From the NCBI RefSeq assembly GCF_015999545.1, contig NZ_CP065546.1, positions 1,922,001 to 1,986,000 on the forward strand: a stretch of 64,000 bases of DNA, written 5' to 3'. Both the position numbers and the translations under genes were made by a program. The first letter of the stretch is position 1, and each line of letters opens with the position of its first letter. The notes below the pieces were generated by a model. The model did no database searches. It saw only the letters and a list, made by a program, of their open reading frames with translations, and had not been told where the DNA came from. This DNA is from Lysinibacillus sp. JNUCC-52 (GTDB lineage Bacteria; Bacillota; Bacilli; Bacillales_A; Planococcaceae). Shown one piece after another: positions 34,356-43,733 of this stretch.

Positions 34356-35789
34356 CTAAATAATCCCGCTTCCTGAGCTCTCTGTAGTATCTTCTACAAT
34401 AACCGAAGATTTCGTGTTCGCCTTCTTCCAGAAGAAGTAACAAACTGTAATAAAGATTAACCAAGGGAACCCTAGTGTTAATGTAGCTTTAAAGTCTGGT
34501 GAGAACCACGTTGATAGTACAACAGACGTTAACAGGACTGCTCCGAAAATTGTTAAGTACGGATAACCAATCATTCTTACTGGTAATTTGCGCCCGTTCG
34601 TTTCATTCCATTTTTTACGGAAGAACAGGTGTGTAATAAAAATCATAAACCAAGCAAACATCGCACCAAAGCTAGAAAGCGAAATCATCGTTGCAAAAGC
34701 TGCATCTGGTCTGACAACTGTAAAAATTGTCGCGATGGCGATACCGATAACAGAAGCAAATAATGCAACTGAAGGTACGTTTTTACTATTTAATTTACCT
34801 AATACTTTCGGGGCATAGCCACCTCTTGATAAAGAAAACATCATACGTGTAGAAATATATAATTGACTATTCATCGCAGAAAGCGCTGCTACAAGTACGA
34901 CGAAATTCATAATAGCTGCTGCTCCTGGGATATTCATAATTTCCATTACTTTTACGAATGGACTCTTATCGATTCCTGCCATCCCCCAAGGCACGATCAT
35001 CAGCATTAAAGAAAGAGTTAATAAGTAAAACAGTACAAGTCGAACAACGGCTGAACGAAGCGCGATCGGCACTGCTTTTTCCGGATCCTTTGCTTCACCA
35101 GCACTAACAGCAATCATTTCAATACTTAAATAACTGAACAACGATACAAATATAGCAATCCACATTCCCCATACCCCATTAGGGAAGAATCCACCGTCAT
35201 TTGTATAATTTTGAGTACCAATAGCTGCGCTACTATCCGCGCCAACAATGACATATACCGCTAGAATAATAAATCCAACAATCGCAGCCACTTTAATGAT
35301 TGAAAACCAATATTCAACAGCACCAAATAATTTGACCGTTGTTGCGTTGACATACATAAGCACTGCTGCAAACAAGACTATCCAAACGATGGCAGGCACG
35401 GTCGGAAACCAATACTTCATATAAACGGCTACAGCTGTAACCTCCGTCCCGATTGCACATACTAAACTAAACCAATACGAATAGCGTACCGTAAAGCCAG
35501 CCCACGGATTAATATACTTCTCAGCATAGGCACCAAACGACCCTGTCACTGGATGAGCTACAGTCATTTCTGCTAAGCAGCCCATAAGTAATAATGCAAT
35601 TAATGCACCGATTGTATAGCTAATAATGACACTTGGCCCTGCCAAGCCAATTGCCAAGCCACTTCCTAAAAATAACCCGGTCCCGATTGCTCCACCAATG
35701 GCAATCATCGTCAACTGACGTGTCGTTAAGCTCTGACTTAATCCCTTTTCTCTTTCAACGATATCTTGCAAACGATTGTCTTGTGACAT
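34356..35789 (-). CDS. amino-acid permease (APC superfamily, AAT type)
   Basis: The 477-aa, 12-helix transporter shows TMIAIGGAIGTGLFLGSG in helix 1 and a PVTGSFGAYAEKYINP loop. Such permeases take up amino acids by proton symport. Lying between kynureninase and hydroxyanthranilate dioxygenase genes, it probably imports tryptophan, kynurenine or a hydroxylated relative, which is inference from context. AAAGGGGGGG precedes the ATG; 26 bases separate it from kynU. Confidence 0.9.
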   Translation of the reverse strand: MSQDNRLQDIVEREKGLSQSLTTRQLTMIAIGGAIGTGLFLGSGLAIGLAGPSVIISYTIGALIALLLMGCLAEMTVAHPVTGSFGAYAEKYINPWAGFTVRYSYWFSLVCAIGTEVTAVAVYMKYWFPTVPAIVWIVLFAAVLMYVNATTVKLFGAVEYWFSIIKVAAIVGFIILAVYVIVGADSSAAIGTQNYTNDGGFFPNGVWGMWIAIFVSLFSYLSIEMIAVSAGEAKDPEKAVPIALRSAVVRLVLFYLLTLSLMLMIVPWGMAGIDKSPFVKVMEIMNIPGAAAIMNFVVLVAALSAMNSQLYISTRMMFSLSRGGYAPKVLGKLNSKNVPSVALFASVIGIAIATIFTVVRPDAAFATMISLSSFGAMFAWFMIFITHLFFRKKWNETNGRKLPVRMIGYPYLTIFGAVLLTSVVLSTWFSPDFKATLTLGFPWLIFITVCYFFWKKANTKSSVIVEDTTESSGSGII

Positions 35790-35815
35790 ACATTTCCCCC
35801 CTTTGATATTGTCGT

Positions 35816-37102
35816 TTAAGATACTACATTTCTTTCCTTCCCGTACTTTTCATATTGCTTTTCTGTCACGATTGCCTTTAATATTTCGACGGTTTCCCAC
35901 ACCTCCTCGAATGATGTATAAAAGGCGATTGGTGCGAGACGAATAATATTAGGCGGTCTAAAGTCTGGAATGACACCCTTATCAATTAAAGCTTTGCAAA
36001 TTCGAACCGCCTCATCATGCTCTAAGCAAACATGCCCCCCTCGTCTATCATCTTCATCTGGATTGCCAATTGAAAAGCCAAGCTCAGTTAGCTCTTGCTC
36101 GATTAAGTCCATCATATATCGTGTAAGCTTTAATGATTTTTGACGAATATTTTTGATACCAGCCTCCGCAAACATTTCTAATGAGCCGATTATAGGGGCT
36201 AAGCTCAGCACGTGCGGTGTACCCATTTGAAATGCCCCTACAGATTCTTCCACATCTAATGTATGTGCCATATCAAACTGTTTATCTTTTTTGGAGCTGT
36301 ACCAGCCAGCTAAGCCAGGATGAATGCCGAAATGCTTTTTATTCACATACAAGCCAGCGACTGAACCAGGACCACCGTTGAGATACTTATAGTTACACCA
36401 TATAGCAAAATCAACATTCCACTCACTGAAGTAATGCGGAATTGCCCCAATGGAATGACAAGCATCAAAGCCAATGCAAATGCCTCTTGCATGTGCTTCG
36501 GCAGTTAAGCGTTTTATATCTAGTAGCTGACCACTTCTGTAAAGGACAGTTGGCAGCAATATGAGCGCTATCTCATCTGTCATCGCCGCGATAATATCCT
36601 CTTCTAAAATTAGCTTGCCATCACGACTTTTCACACGTACTAAATGCTCATCTGGATCATAGCCTTTTAACTTTATTTGACTTTGTAGCGCATAAATATC
36701 TGATGGAAATGTTAATTCATCCGCTAAAATTTTTGTTCGTCGCCCTTCTGGTTTATAAAATGTTGCGACAGCTTGATGAATATTGGAAGTCGTAGAACCA
36801 GCAATAATGACTTCGTTTTTCTCAGCTCCGATTAGCGGTGCACACATTTCTCCGAGCTTCTCTGAAATGAAAAACCATGGATACTTACCAGTTGTCCACC
36901 CTTTAATCCCATATGCTTTCCACGATTCCATTAATTCACTGACATTTCTCTCTGCTCTTTTGGACATTAAGCCTAAGGAATTGCCATCCATGTAAATAAC
37001 ACCTGATTGTAAATAAAATTCATCGCGGTATGATCGAAATGAATCATTCGCATCATATTGTTTTGCTTGCTCATTTTTGTAAACGCTTTCTCTAATCCCC
37101 AA
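35816..37102 (-). CDS. kynU: kynureninase
   Basis: The 428-aa PLP enzyme cleaves kynurenine or 3-hydroxykynurenine to anthranilate or 3-hydroxyanthranilate plus alanine. Evidence: [31 protein letters not shown] and the Schiff-base Lys in [14 protein letters not shown] start it at the TTG at 37102, which has GGGGGGAG upstream and gives the usual kynureninase length. The ATG at 37144 lies upstream of the expected transcription start of the promoter at 37145-37173. First gene of the ten-gene operon; flux to the dioxygenase requires the 3-hydroxy substrate. Confidence 0.93.
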   Translation of the reverse strand: MGIRESVYKNEQAKQYDANDSFRSYRDEFYLQSGVIYMDGNSLGLMSKRAERNVSELMESWKAYGIKGWTTGKYPWFFISEKLGEMCAPLIGAEKNEVIIAGSTTSNIHQAVATFYKPEGRRTKILADELTFPSDIYALQSQIKLKGYDPDEHLVRVKSRDGKLILEEDIIAAMTDEIALILLPTVLYRSGQLLDIKRLTAEAHARGICIGFDACHSIGAIPHYFSEWNVDFAIWCNYKYLNGGPGSVAGLYVNKKHFGIHPGLAGWYSSKKDKQFDMAHTLDVEESVGAFQMGTPHVLSLAPIIGSLEMFAEAGIKNIRQKSLKLTRYMMDLIEQELTELGFSIGNPDEDDRRGGHVCLEHDEAVRICKALIDKGVIPDFRPPNIIRLAPIAFYTSFEEVWETVEILKAIVTEKQYEKYGKERNVVS

Positions 37103-37144
37103 AATTCTCTCCCCCCGTTTTTTAAATTTTCTGAATATGTTCAT

Positions 37145-37173
37145 AGTCTAAAATAAAGTTGACATGGTGTCAA
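37145..37173 (-). promoter_or_regulatory. kynU promoter with TetR-type operator on the -35 box
   Basis: On the minus strand TTGACA, 17 bases, TAGACT (37173 to 37145). The -35 is part of TTGACATGGTGTCAA (plus strand, 37159-37173), a near-perfect inverted repeat also found before the 38381 gene. Confidence 0.75.
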
Positions 37174-37312
37174 TATTATTTCTACCAAATTTTTCAACGT
37201 CATTTGTAAAAATATTTCAAATGGTCTATGATTAAATGAAATAAATCATTGGATTATCAAGTAATCGCACGCTTATTATAAATAAAACAAGTCATATCTT
37301 GGAGGTCATTTT

Positions 37313-37930
37313 ATGAGTGGAGAAACGAAGCAAATCGACGGAAGAAATATGCGCTCTATCGCAACGAAACAAAAATTATTGGATGCCGCGCGTGACGTTT
37401 TCTATGAATGTGGCTTTAAAAAAACTACTATCTCTCAAATTATTAAGAGAGCAGAAACTGGTTATGGAACAGCTTATGTACACTTCAAAGGAAAAGATGA
37501 GATTTTAATCGCACTCATGGAAACGGTCATGCAGGAATTTCTTGATATGGCACACACACCTTTCCTCCCTACTAGCAAAGAAGAAGCAAAAGAGCTTGTC
37601 TTAAAACAAGTCACTGCTTTTTTAACGATGGCAAAATCCAATAAAGATATTATGAAAGTATTCGCAGAAGCGATTAGCCTTTCCCCTGCCGTGAATGAAA
37701 AGTGGGATGACATCCGAAAAACGAACATTCATTTTATTATCCGCGATATTACATATGCGCAAAGTCAAGGCTTAGTTCGATCAGATTTAAAAATCGATAT
37801 CGTCGCACGCTCATGGTTTTTAATCAATGAAAACCACCAATGGGACCTCGTGCGTGATGATACGTCTGCCTCTATTGAGGATATCGCATGGACGATTACA
37901 ACGATGTATATCGATGGGTTATACAAATAA
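37313..37930 (+). CDS. TetR-family regulator of the kynurenine cluster
   Basis: The 205-aa protein has an N-terminal TetR helix-turn-helix (LLDAARDVFYECGFKKTTISQIIKRA, then GYGTAYVHFKGKDEILIAL; cited in parts) and an all-helical ligand domain. TTGGAGG precedes the ATG. It is divergent from kynU and followed by its own terminator before the LVIVD-protein gene. It likely represses both flanking promoters through the TGACA-type palindrome; the inducer could be kynurenine or a pathway intermediate. Confidence 0.9.
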   Translation: MSGETKQIDGRNMRSIATKQKLLDAARDVFYECGFKKTTISQIIKRAETGYGTAYVHFKGKDEILIALMETVMQEFLDMAHTPFLPTSKEEAKELVLKQVTAFLTMAKSNKDIMKVFAEAISLSPAVNEKWDDIRKTNIHFIIRDITYAQSQGLVRSDLKIDIVARSWFLINENHQWDLVRDDTSASIEDIAWTITTMYIDGLYK

Positions 37931-37983
37931 AAAAACTAGATCAAGAACTGACCTAGTTATGTGAGACACATATAAAACACCTC

Positions 37984-38037
37984 ATTAGGCTGCTTGCTTC
38001 CCAAATTATAGGGGAGTTAAGTAGCCTAATTTTTTTC
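37984..38037 (+). terminator. terminator of the tetR-type gene
   Basis: ATTAGGCT..CTTCCC / GGGGAG..AGCCTAAT with seven Ts (37984-38037). The rest of the 450-bp gap before 38381 holds a weak hairpin at 37935-37957 and the promoter described at 38219. Confidence 0.88.
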
Positions 38038-38218
38038 TAATCGTTTCTCATTATATTCTCTCATATATTTCACGACACGTAATCTCGTCACTTCATTATC
38101 CCCACAATTCCCTCTGTGTGACCTACTAGCCTGGCACCAATTTCCGAGCTCTAATTATTGCGTATAGAAGGATTGGAAACTAAAACAAAACAAAGTCTAA
38201 ATATTCAGAAAATAAAAG

Positions 38219-38248
38219 TTGACACCGTGTCATATATAATTGTAGTAT
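38219..38248 (+). promoter_or_regulatory. promoter with TetR-type operator before the LVIVD protein
   Basis: TTGACA (38219-38224), 18 bases, TAGTAT (38243-38248). The -35 lies in TTGACACCGTGTCAT, whose core TGACACCGTGTCA is a perfect 13-bp palindrome. A further palindrome, GTTCCGGAAC, lies just downstream near 38256. Confidence 0.75.
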
Positions 38249-38380
38249 TTATTTAGTTCCGGAACAACTAAAGTACAATTTTTCAGCTTCAAATTATTTG
38301 TCACCTATCCAATCTACATGTCTTTAGTAAAATGCTCTTACGCTTTAAAAAATTCATACATTTCTAGGGGGATTGCGTTG

Positions 38381-40156
38381 ATGAAAAAATTTAAGTCACA
38401 TCCTTTTCTGAGTCATTTAGCTTTTACCTCTCTTATGTTGGGCATTATTTTATTCGTGTCTTTAGGTACTGCCGCAGCGAACGATGAAGCTAAAAAAGAA
38501 GAAAAGCAGGAAGCACCGCGCACAGGTCTGAACAAAAATGCACCTGATGCACCACTGCCAACGAAAAAGGAAGGCACAACAAAGCTTTTACCAGGTGAAC
38601 CAAAAGAGCCCGCGAAAGACAGTTGGGGCTATGATGCAAAGACAGGCATTTTCACTCACCCAGCCGCAACACCAGATAATGAAGGTCCACAACCATTTGA
38701 AGGGAGTTTGCCTTATCTAGATCAAAATCAATATACAAAAAATATGAATGTAGAAGCATTCTATCCATACGTTATTGGTTGGGGACATAGCTGGCAAGCT
38801 ACTTTCGATCTAGACGGTCGTCGCTATTTATACGATCTTGAAACAGATATGTACAATGTATTCGATATTACAGATCCTAAAAACGCCAAGCGTATTGCCA
38901 ATAAATTAATTGACACAGATAAGGGAGACAATCGCTTCGGTCCAATGACAGTAAAATACAATAAAAAGTTGGACAAAACAATTGCCGTTCAATGTTACGA
39001 AGTACCACGTTATGGTGTTCTATCGAATAAGTATGAATACCCTGAGCAAGTAAAGGCTATTAAAGAAAAAGAAATGCTGCGTGGATTCCGTATTTTTGAA
39101 GTGACAAGCCCATTATTTTCAGAATGGGAGCTGCTATCTGAAACACCTTTAGATGCGAAAGCAAATGCAAGTGACCTTGTACAAGAAGGCTCTGGCTGTC
39201 AAGACGTACCTGTCTATGATGGTGGAGATTATTTATTTGTTGCAGGTGCACCTGATGATTCCTTCAGCAATACAGAGTATAAAAGCTATTTATACTCAGG
39301 TGCACAAATGGCTTTTGATATTTCAGACCCATCTAATCCGAAACGTCTTTCAACTTGGTGGGTGCCAGGTCAACGTGTAGGTGAAGAAGAAGCCTATAAC
39401 AAAAACCCCCGCGCTGGCAACAAAACAACATGGATGGGCGCTCGCATGCCGCTATTCATTCCGACACCTGTAGAAAAAGGTGGCAAATACGGCTATGCAG
39501 CAATGGGTGGCTTTGGGTTTTATATTGTCGACATATCCGATCCATCAAATATGAAAACGGTTTCACATATTGACATGCCTATGAGTGTTAGCGGTACTGA
39601 AGGGGATAATATTGACGTTTCCAAAGTCGAAAGCACAGGCATTGTTTACTATAGCGGCTATCCACTTAGCGAAGATTGCCATGAGCCTTATAAGGATATT
39701 TACGCAATCGATGTCAACGATCCGCTTAAGCCTAAAATCATTAGTACGTTAAAACGCCCGACACCACCAGAATCAGCACCTTTCACAGACTTTTGCCAAC
39801 GTCGCGGCAGCTTTGGACCGAAGCGTAGTGGCTATGCAACTATTAATCCAGGTGTTCCGAGCGAACAATATATCCCTTATGCCTTCTACAATGCAGGTGT
39901 CCAAATTTTTGACGTAACTAACCCAACAGAATCAACAATCGAAGCATACTTTGTGCCGAAGATGTCTGGAGAAATTCCAAATGAAGATGGCACAACTACA
40001 ACAAGCGATCATTCTAATCCAGTACACGGCATTTTCGTCGAATGGGACCGAAATTTAATTTGGGCATTTTCCAACCATGGCATGTACGCCCTATCTACAC
40101 CTTTACTCGGTGACCCGATCATCGGTTTACCGAAGCCCGTAGAGGAGAAAAAATAA
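38381..40156 (+). CDS. secreted LVIVD-repeat beta-propeller protein
   Basis: The product has 591 aa; the ATG at 38381 follows AGGGGGA. It has a signal peptide (about 1-38, TAAANDEA junction), a Lys/Glu/Pro-rich linker, then a propeller with LVIVD-type blades: MYNVFDITDPKNAKRI, AFDISDPSNPKRLS, YIVDISDPSNMKTVS, YAIDVNDPLKPKIIST and VQIFDVTNPTESTIEA. It has few Cys (QCYEV, GCQDV, EDCHE, DFCQRR), possibly paired. No known catalytic motif. Its promoter shares the kynU operator, so it is probably induced with kynurenine breakdown, perhaps acting outside the cell on a precursor. Function unknown. Confidence 0.8.
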   Translation: MKKFKSHPFLSHLAFTSLMLGIILFVSLGTAAANDEAKKEEKQEAPRTGLNKNAPDAPLPTKKEGTTKLLPGEPKEPAKDSWGYDAKTGIFTHPAATPDNEGPQPFEGSLPYLDQNQYTKNMNVEAFYPYVIGWGHSWQATFDLDGRRYLYDLETDMYNVFDITDPKNAKRIANKLIDTDKGDNRFGPMTVKYNKKLDKTIAVQCYEVPRYGVLSNKYEYPEQVKAIKEKEMLRGFRIFEVTSPLFSEWELLSETPLDAKANASDLVQEGSGCQDVPVYDGGDYLFVAGAPDDSFSNTEYKSYLYSGAQMAFDISDPSNPKRLSTWWVPGQRVGEEEAYNKNPRAGNKTTWMGARMPLFIPTPVEKGGKYGYAAMGGFGFYIVDISDPSNMKTVSHIDMPMSVSGTEGDNIDVSKVESTGIVYYSGYPLSEDCHEPYKDIYAIDVNDPLKPKIISTLKRPTPPESAPFTDFCQRRGSFGPKRSGYATINPGVPSEQYIPYAFYNAGVQIFDVTNPTESTIEAYFVPKMSGEIPNEDGTTTTSDHSNPVHGIFVEWDRNLIWAFSNHGMYALSTPLLGDPIIGLPKPVEEKK

Positions 40157-40181
40157 ACGCTAAAAAGTAAAAAGCAAACTA

Positions 40182-40219
40182 AAAAACCGAACGACTATTG
40201 AAAAGTCGCTCGGTTTTTT
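40182..40219 (+). terminator. terminator of the LVIVD-protein gene
   Basis: AAAACCGA-CGACT / AGTCG-TCGGTTTT followed by a T-run (40182-40219). The remaining 210 bp to 40430 show no supported feature. Confidence 0.88.
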
Positions 40220-40430
40220 TATGCTCGGAAGTGAATTGTTCCACATCCCTTCAAGTGAAAAGATTTAGCAAAACAAAGGCTGCCAGAGCGTTGGACACGT
40301 AAGACACGCAATTGGTCAGCGCATCAACAAGTAATACTAAACCTAATAGGCGCTTATCCATAGATTACATACACGTTTATTACTTTATTTGTCGAGGCTT
40401 CAAATCTAAAAATATAAAACTTCAAATATT

Positions 40431-41255
40431 TTATTGCTTTGCTGGAACGAATCCATTTTCCACTGCCTCTTCCTCAGTACAAAACATTTCTTCCGCTACA
40501 GTATTGTCATAATCACGTTGACCAGGCATGTGGTATATTTTATTTCCTTTCGCATTAATATTTCCTTTAATTACACAACTATTATTATTAGTATTCTTAG
40601 ATTCGCCATTATTTGTTGCAGCATCATCTTTCTGATCTTTTGTTGCAACATAATAGGCTTCTTTATCATAACCGCGATTTGTTACATAGTCTTCCACTGA
40701 CCAGATACCAAGGGCTGACTGTTGGGCGGTTTTTTGAATGGATTTAAACCAATCGACATGCTTCGTATTTGGAGCATATATATAAGCTACACGTGCTAAG
40801 CCATTTTTTAATAACTGTTCTTGAACACTAATACCATCTTTAGTATAAATATATGCTAGTAATCTTTTATATTTATCTCGATAGGACACATCGAATTCTA
40901 AGTAAACCGTATCTTGACCAGCTAATAATTGCTTTGTAAATTCTTTCGCCTCAGGTCCGTACGGTTGGACGCCTAATGTCTCATGATTCGTTTCAGGCGT
41001 ATCCACAAGTAAAAAACGAACTTTTTCAGAGCTGCCATTATATTTAATTCTTATCGTATCGCCGTCAATGACACTTTCTAGCTCAAATTCTTCAAATTTA
41101 CTGACATCATGCTTTTCAGCAGTGTCCTTTGTGACAGTGACAATTCCTTGTATATCTTCAGTTTTTATACTTTCTGTGCTAGATTCTTCTTCCGTACATC
41201 CACTAATAAGCAATGTTAAAAAGAACAATGCAAAAAATAACTTTTTCAAATTCAA
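40431..41255 (-). CDS. thermonuclease-family lipoprotein
   Basis: The 274-aa protein has a lipoprotein signal (LISGC) and a staphylococcal-nuclease domain (about 50-190): VIDGDTIRIKYNG, VRFLLVDTPETNHE, YRDKYKRLLAYIY, preserving the catalytic Arg, Glu and Asp pattern. The C-terminal tail has KGNINAKGNKIYHMPG, a short motif frequent on secreted nucleases. It is held on the outer membrane face and likely degrades extracellular DNA/RNA. TTG start after AAGGAAG. A fragment of the same tail motif lies at 27080-27135. Confidence 0.9.
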   Translation of the reverse strand: MNLKKLFFALFFLTLLISGCTEEESSTESIKTEDIQGIVTVTKDTAEKHDVSKFEEFELESVIDGDTIRIKYNGSSEKVRFLLVDTPETNHETLGVQPYGPEAKEFTKQLLAGQDTVYLEFDVSYRDKYKRLLAYIYTKDGISVQEQLLKNGLARVAYIYAPNTKHVDWFKSIQKTAQQSALGIWSVEDYVTNRGYDKEAYYVATKDQKDDAATNNGESKNTNNNSCVIKGNINAKGNKIYHMPGQRDYDNTVAEEMFCTEEEAVENGFVPAKQ

Positions 41256-41322
41256 ATCCTACTTCCTTCTATTTTCCATAACAAAAATCCTCAGTTCGAT
41301 ACAAAACTGAAGATGTCAAAAT

Positions 41323-41403
41323 TCATCTAAATATTAAATACAACACAACTGCAAATATAATCGTTCCGCTAGTAATTAACGTCTTAATATCTTTGTCACT
41401 CAT
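41323..41403 (-). CDS. single-pass membrane peptide, 26 aa
   Basis: ATG at 41403, GAGAGG ribosome site 7-8 bases upstream, TGA at 41323. The peptide starts MSDKDIKTLITSGT and ends in a ~14-residue hydrophobic helix closing with LIFR. Its form resembles known small bacterial membrane peptides, but I recognise no family. The rest of the gap 41404-41717 shows only the terminator at 41622. Confidence 0.45.
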   Translation of the reverse strand: MSDKDIKTLITSGTIIFAVVLYLIFR

Positions 41404-41615
41404 TTTTAGTACCTCTCTTCTTACCTTCATTATATTTAATACTATTATCAATAAAGTCGGCGAATAGCACAATGATTTTGATTTGTTTTCTTCTGCTAAA
41501 TTTGTTAAGAAAACTTACAGTAATACTCCATTGTTCGACTTTAGTCGACCAATCTACCCGCGGCTTTATGCTAGACAATCGTAAGCTATGCCTTAGCAAA
41601 AATCAACTTGCTATG

Positions 41616-41665
41616 CAAAAAAGACTGTAGATAAACTCGGTCATGTTCGAGTTTATTTACAGTCT
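41616..41665 (-). terminator. terminator of the yutG-like gene
   Basis: AGACTGTA-ATAAACTCG with its complement (41622-41665), followed on the minus strand by TTTTTTGC. Confidence 0.85.
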
Positions 41666-41717
41666 AAGCCTGCTTATATTAATGGAGAAATCAATTGCAT
41701 TGATGTGCCATTAAATA

Positions 41718-42299
41718 TTAAATTTCATTATGTGGTTTTGGTTTTGGGCCAAGTTCTTCTGGCTCAATATCTGCAAATGTTTCGCCTTCCTCTTCTAAGT
41801 CACGCATACGGTGCGCAATACGTGAGGCTGCCGAAGCTGCAATACTGCCAACTAAATCATCTAAAAATGTATTAACATGCTGTCCTGGCTCTGTGTCGAG
41901 TTTTTTTATGATACCGATTTTTTGTTTATCTAAATGTCCAAATGTTGTTACAGCAATACTTCCATATGTAAACACAGACCCCAGCGCAATTGTTTCATCT
42001 ACTCCGAATAATCCTTCATCAGATTCGATAATTTGTTGAAGAGGTGATGATAATAGCCCTTTTTCAGCTAGCTCATCTAGCTCTATTCCAACTAATAGTG
42101 CATGCTGGACTTCACGTTTACGCAATACACGTTCAACCGAATGAATACAATGCTCTAATGTTAAACCTACATTGTAGGATTTTTGCATCTCATAAACAAT
42201 TTCAGCAATGTCCTCTAATTTTACACCACGACGAATTAGTGCAGCTTGAGCCGCTTTCGCCACTTCTTCTGAATGTACGCGAATACTTTTATCGTGCAT
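41718..42299 (-). CDS. phosphatidylglycerophosphatase A-related protein (YutG/YpjQ)
   Basis: The 193-aa product is of the PgpA-related family found in Bacillus as YutG and YpjQ. The conserved core is DEGLFGVDETIALGSVFTYGSI, followed by KKLDTEPGQHVNTFLDDLVGSIAAS. PgpA of Gram-negatives dephosphorylates phosphatidylglycerol phosphate, but the Bacillus paralogues are uncharacterised as far as I know. No membrane helix is evident. Divergent from yjcH across 110 bp. Functional name tentative. Confidence 0.75.
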   Translation of the reverse strand: MHDKSIRVHSEEVAKAAQAALIRRGVKLEDIAEIVYEMQKSYNVGLTLEHCIHSVERVLRKREVQHALLVGIELDELAEKGLLSSPLQQIIESDEGLFGVDETIALGSVFTYGSIAVTTFGHLDKQKIGIIKKLDTEPGQHVNTFLDDLVGSIAASAASRIAHRMRDLEEEGETFADIEPEELGPKPKPHNEI

Positions 42300-42411
42300 A
42301 ACTAACCCTCATTTCAGTTTTTTTGCTAGTATTACGCTAGCCCAACCTATTATACCTTTACTTTCGTAATATGGTACAATTTTGTCACAAACACATGAAG
42401 GAGTGTCATCA

Positions 42412-43131
42412 TTGGATAAGGGAACTGTACAAGATTTAAAATTCTATAGTGAAGCATTACAGGAGGAATTAGAGCTATATATTTATGTCCCTGCTAATTA
42501 TTCTCCACTATACAAATATAATATTTTAATCGCATCAGACGGTAAAGACTATTTCCAACTAGGAGGTATTACAAAACTAGCCGATGAACTTATCGATGAC
42601 TATGAAATCGAGAATTTAATCATTGCATTCGTTCCATATAAAGATATTAAAGATCGCCGACATAAATATATTCCAAGTGGCGAACAACATGAAGCCTATT
42701 TGCGATTTTTAGCACATGAACTTGTTCCTTATTTGGATGCTGAATATGCAACATACCAAATGGGTATGAGTCGCGCGGTTATTGGTGATTCTATGGCTGC
42801 AACCGCTTCCTTAATGGCTGCTTTAAAGTATCCAAGCATCTTTGGTAAAGTTATTTTACAATCACCTTATGTTGATGAAGATGTACTGAAAGCTGTTGAA
42901 CAATTCAAAGATCCAGGGGCTATTTCTATTTATCATATCGTAGGCAAAAACGAAGATAAAGTTGTAACAATGGATAAAACTGTTAAAGATTTCTTAACTC
43001 CAAATCGTCGGTTGCATAATCTTATGTTAAGCAAAGGCTTTTCTACATTTTATGAAGAGTTCGATGGTAATCATACATGGAAATATTGGAAACCTGATTT
43101 AAGACGTGCATTAATCGAAAATTTCAATTAA
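42412..43131 (+). CDS. yjcH: putative esterase YjcH
   Basis: A 239-aa alpha/beta hydrolase of the esterase-D/Fes type has nucleophile Ser in VIGDSMAATAS and His in FDGNHTWKYWK. I use the TTG at 42412 with AAGGAG 8-9 bases upstream; an in-frame ATG at 42382 lacks a ribosome site. Order yjcH-yjcG-yjcF matches B. subtilis. Substrate unknown. Confidence 0.87.
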   Translation: MDKGTVQDLKFYSEALQEELELYIYVPANYSPLYKYNILIASDGKDYFQLGGITKLADELIDDYEIENLIIAFVPYKDIKDRRHKYIPSGEQHEAYLRFLAHELVPYLDAEYATYQMGMSRAVIGDSMAATASLMAALKYPSIFGKVILQSPYVDEDVLKAVEQFKDPGAISIYHIVGKNEDKVVTMDKTVKDFLTPNRRLHNLMLSKGFSTFYEEFDGNHTWKYWKPDLRRALIENFN

Positions 43132-43214
43132 TGTTGGGCGATTCAAATTACGTATTTTGAATTTTCTGTTATACTTAGATAGAAAAATTGTTTATTTACG
43201 GGAGGTAATGGACT

Positions 43215-43730
43215 ATGAAGTACGGAATTGTGGCATTTCCATCAAAAAAATTGCAAGATTTAGCGAACACGTATCGCAAGCGTTACGATCCGCATTATGC
43301 AAAGATTACACCGCATATGACGTTAAAGGACAGCTTTGATGCAACGGAAGAAGATATTCAATCTATCGTGAAGCAATTAGATGACATTGCTGCCAATCAA
43401 GCACCTTTAAGCATTCATGCATCACGCATTAGTTCGTTTTTCCCAACAACAAATGCGATTTATTTCCGCATCGAACCAACTGAACAATTACAAGCATTCC
43501 ATCGTGTAATTGAAGAAAAAATTCCATTTGGGGATTCTAAACATGTATTTGTTCCACACATTACAATTGCACAGAAAATGACTGATTCAGAGCATGATGA
43601 CATTTTTGGCCAACTCCGTATGACAGGGGTTGATGAAAAAGATAGTATTGATCGTATTCATCTTTTATATCAATTGGAAGATGGGTCATGGACAACATAT
43701 GAAACATTCCGATTGACTGGAGCTGAATAA
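43215..43730 (+). CDS. yjcG: 2H phosphoesterase superfamily protein YjcG
   Basis: The 171-aa protein has the two HxT motifs of the 2H/RNA-ligase-like fold, HMTLKD near residue 35 and HITIAQ near 115. Such enzymes hydrolyse 2',3'-cyclic or 2'-5' phosphodiesters. GGGAGG precedes the ATG. It is co-transcribed with yjcF, which starts 4 bases after its stop. Confidence 0.9.
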   Translation: MKYGIVAFPSKKLQDLANTYRKRYDPHYAKITPHMTLKDSFDATEEDIQSIVKQLDDIAANQAPLSIHASRISSFFPTTNAIYFRIEPTEQLQAFHRVIEEKIPFGDSKHVFVPHITIAQKMTDSEHDDIFGQLRMTGVDEKDSIDRIHLLYQLEDGSWTTYETFRLTGAE

Positions 43731-43733
43731 TTT

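Noticed and set aside
34234-34464. 76-codon minus-strand frame between permease and dioxygenase genes
   Set aside because: Mostly the permease 3' end read in another frame; no start signal.
41396-41599. 67-codon minus-strand frame
   Set aside because: No ribosome site and no family likeness; the 26-aa frame at 41323-41403 is better supported.
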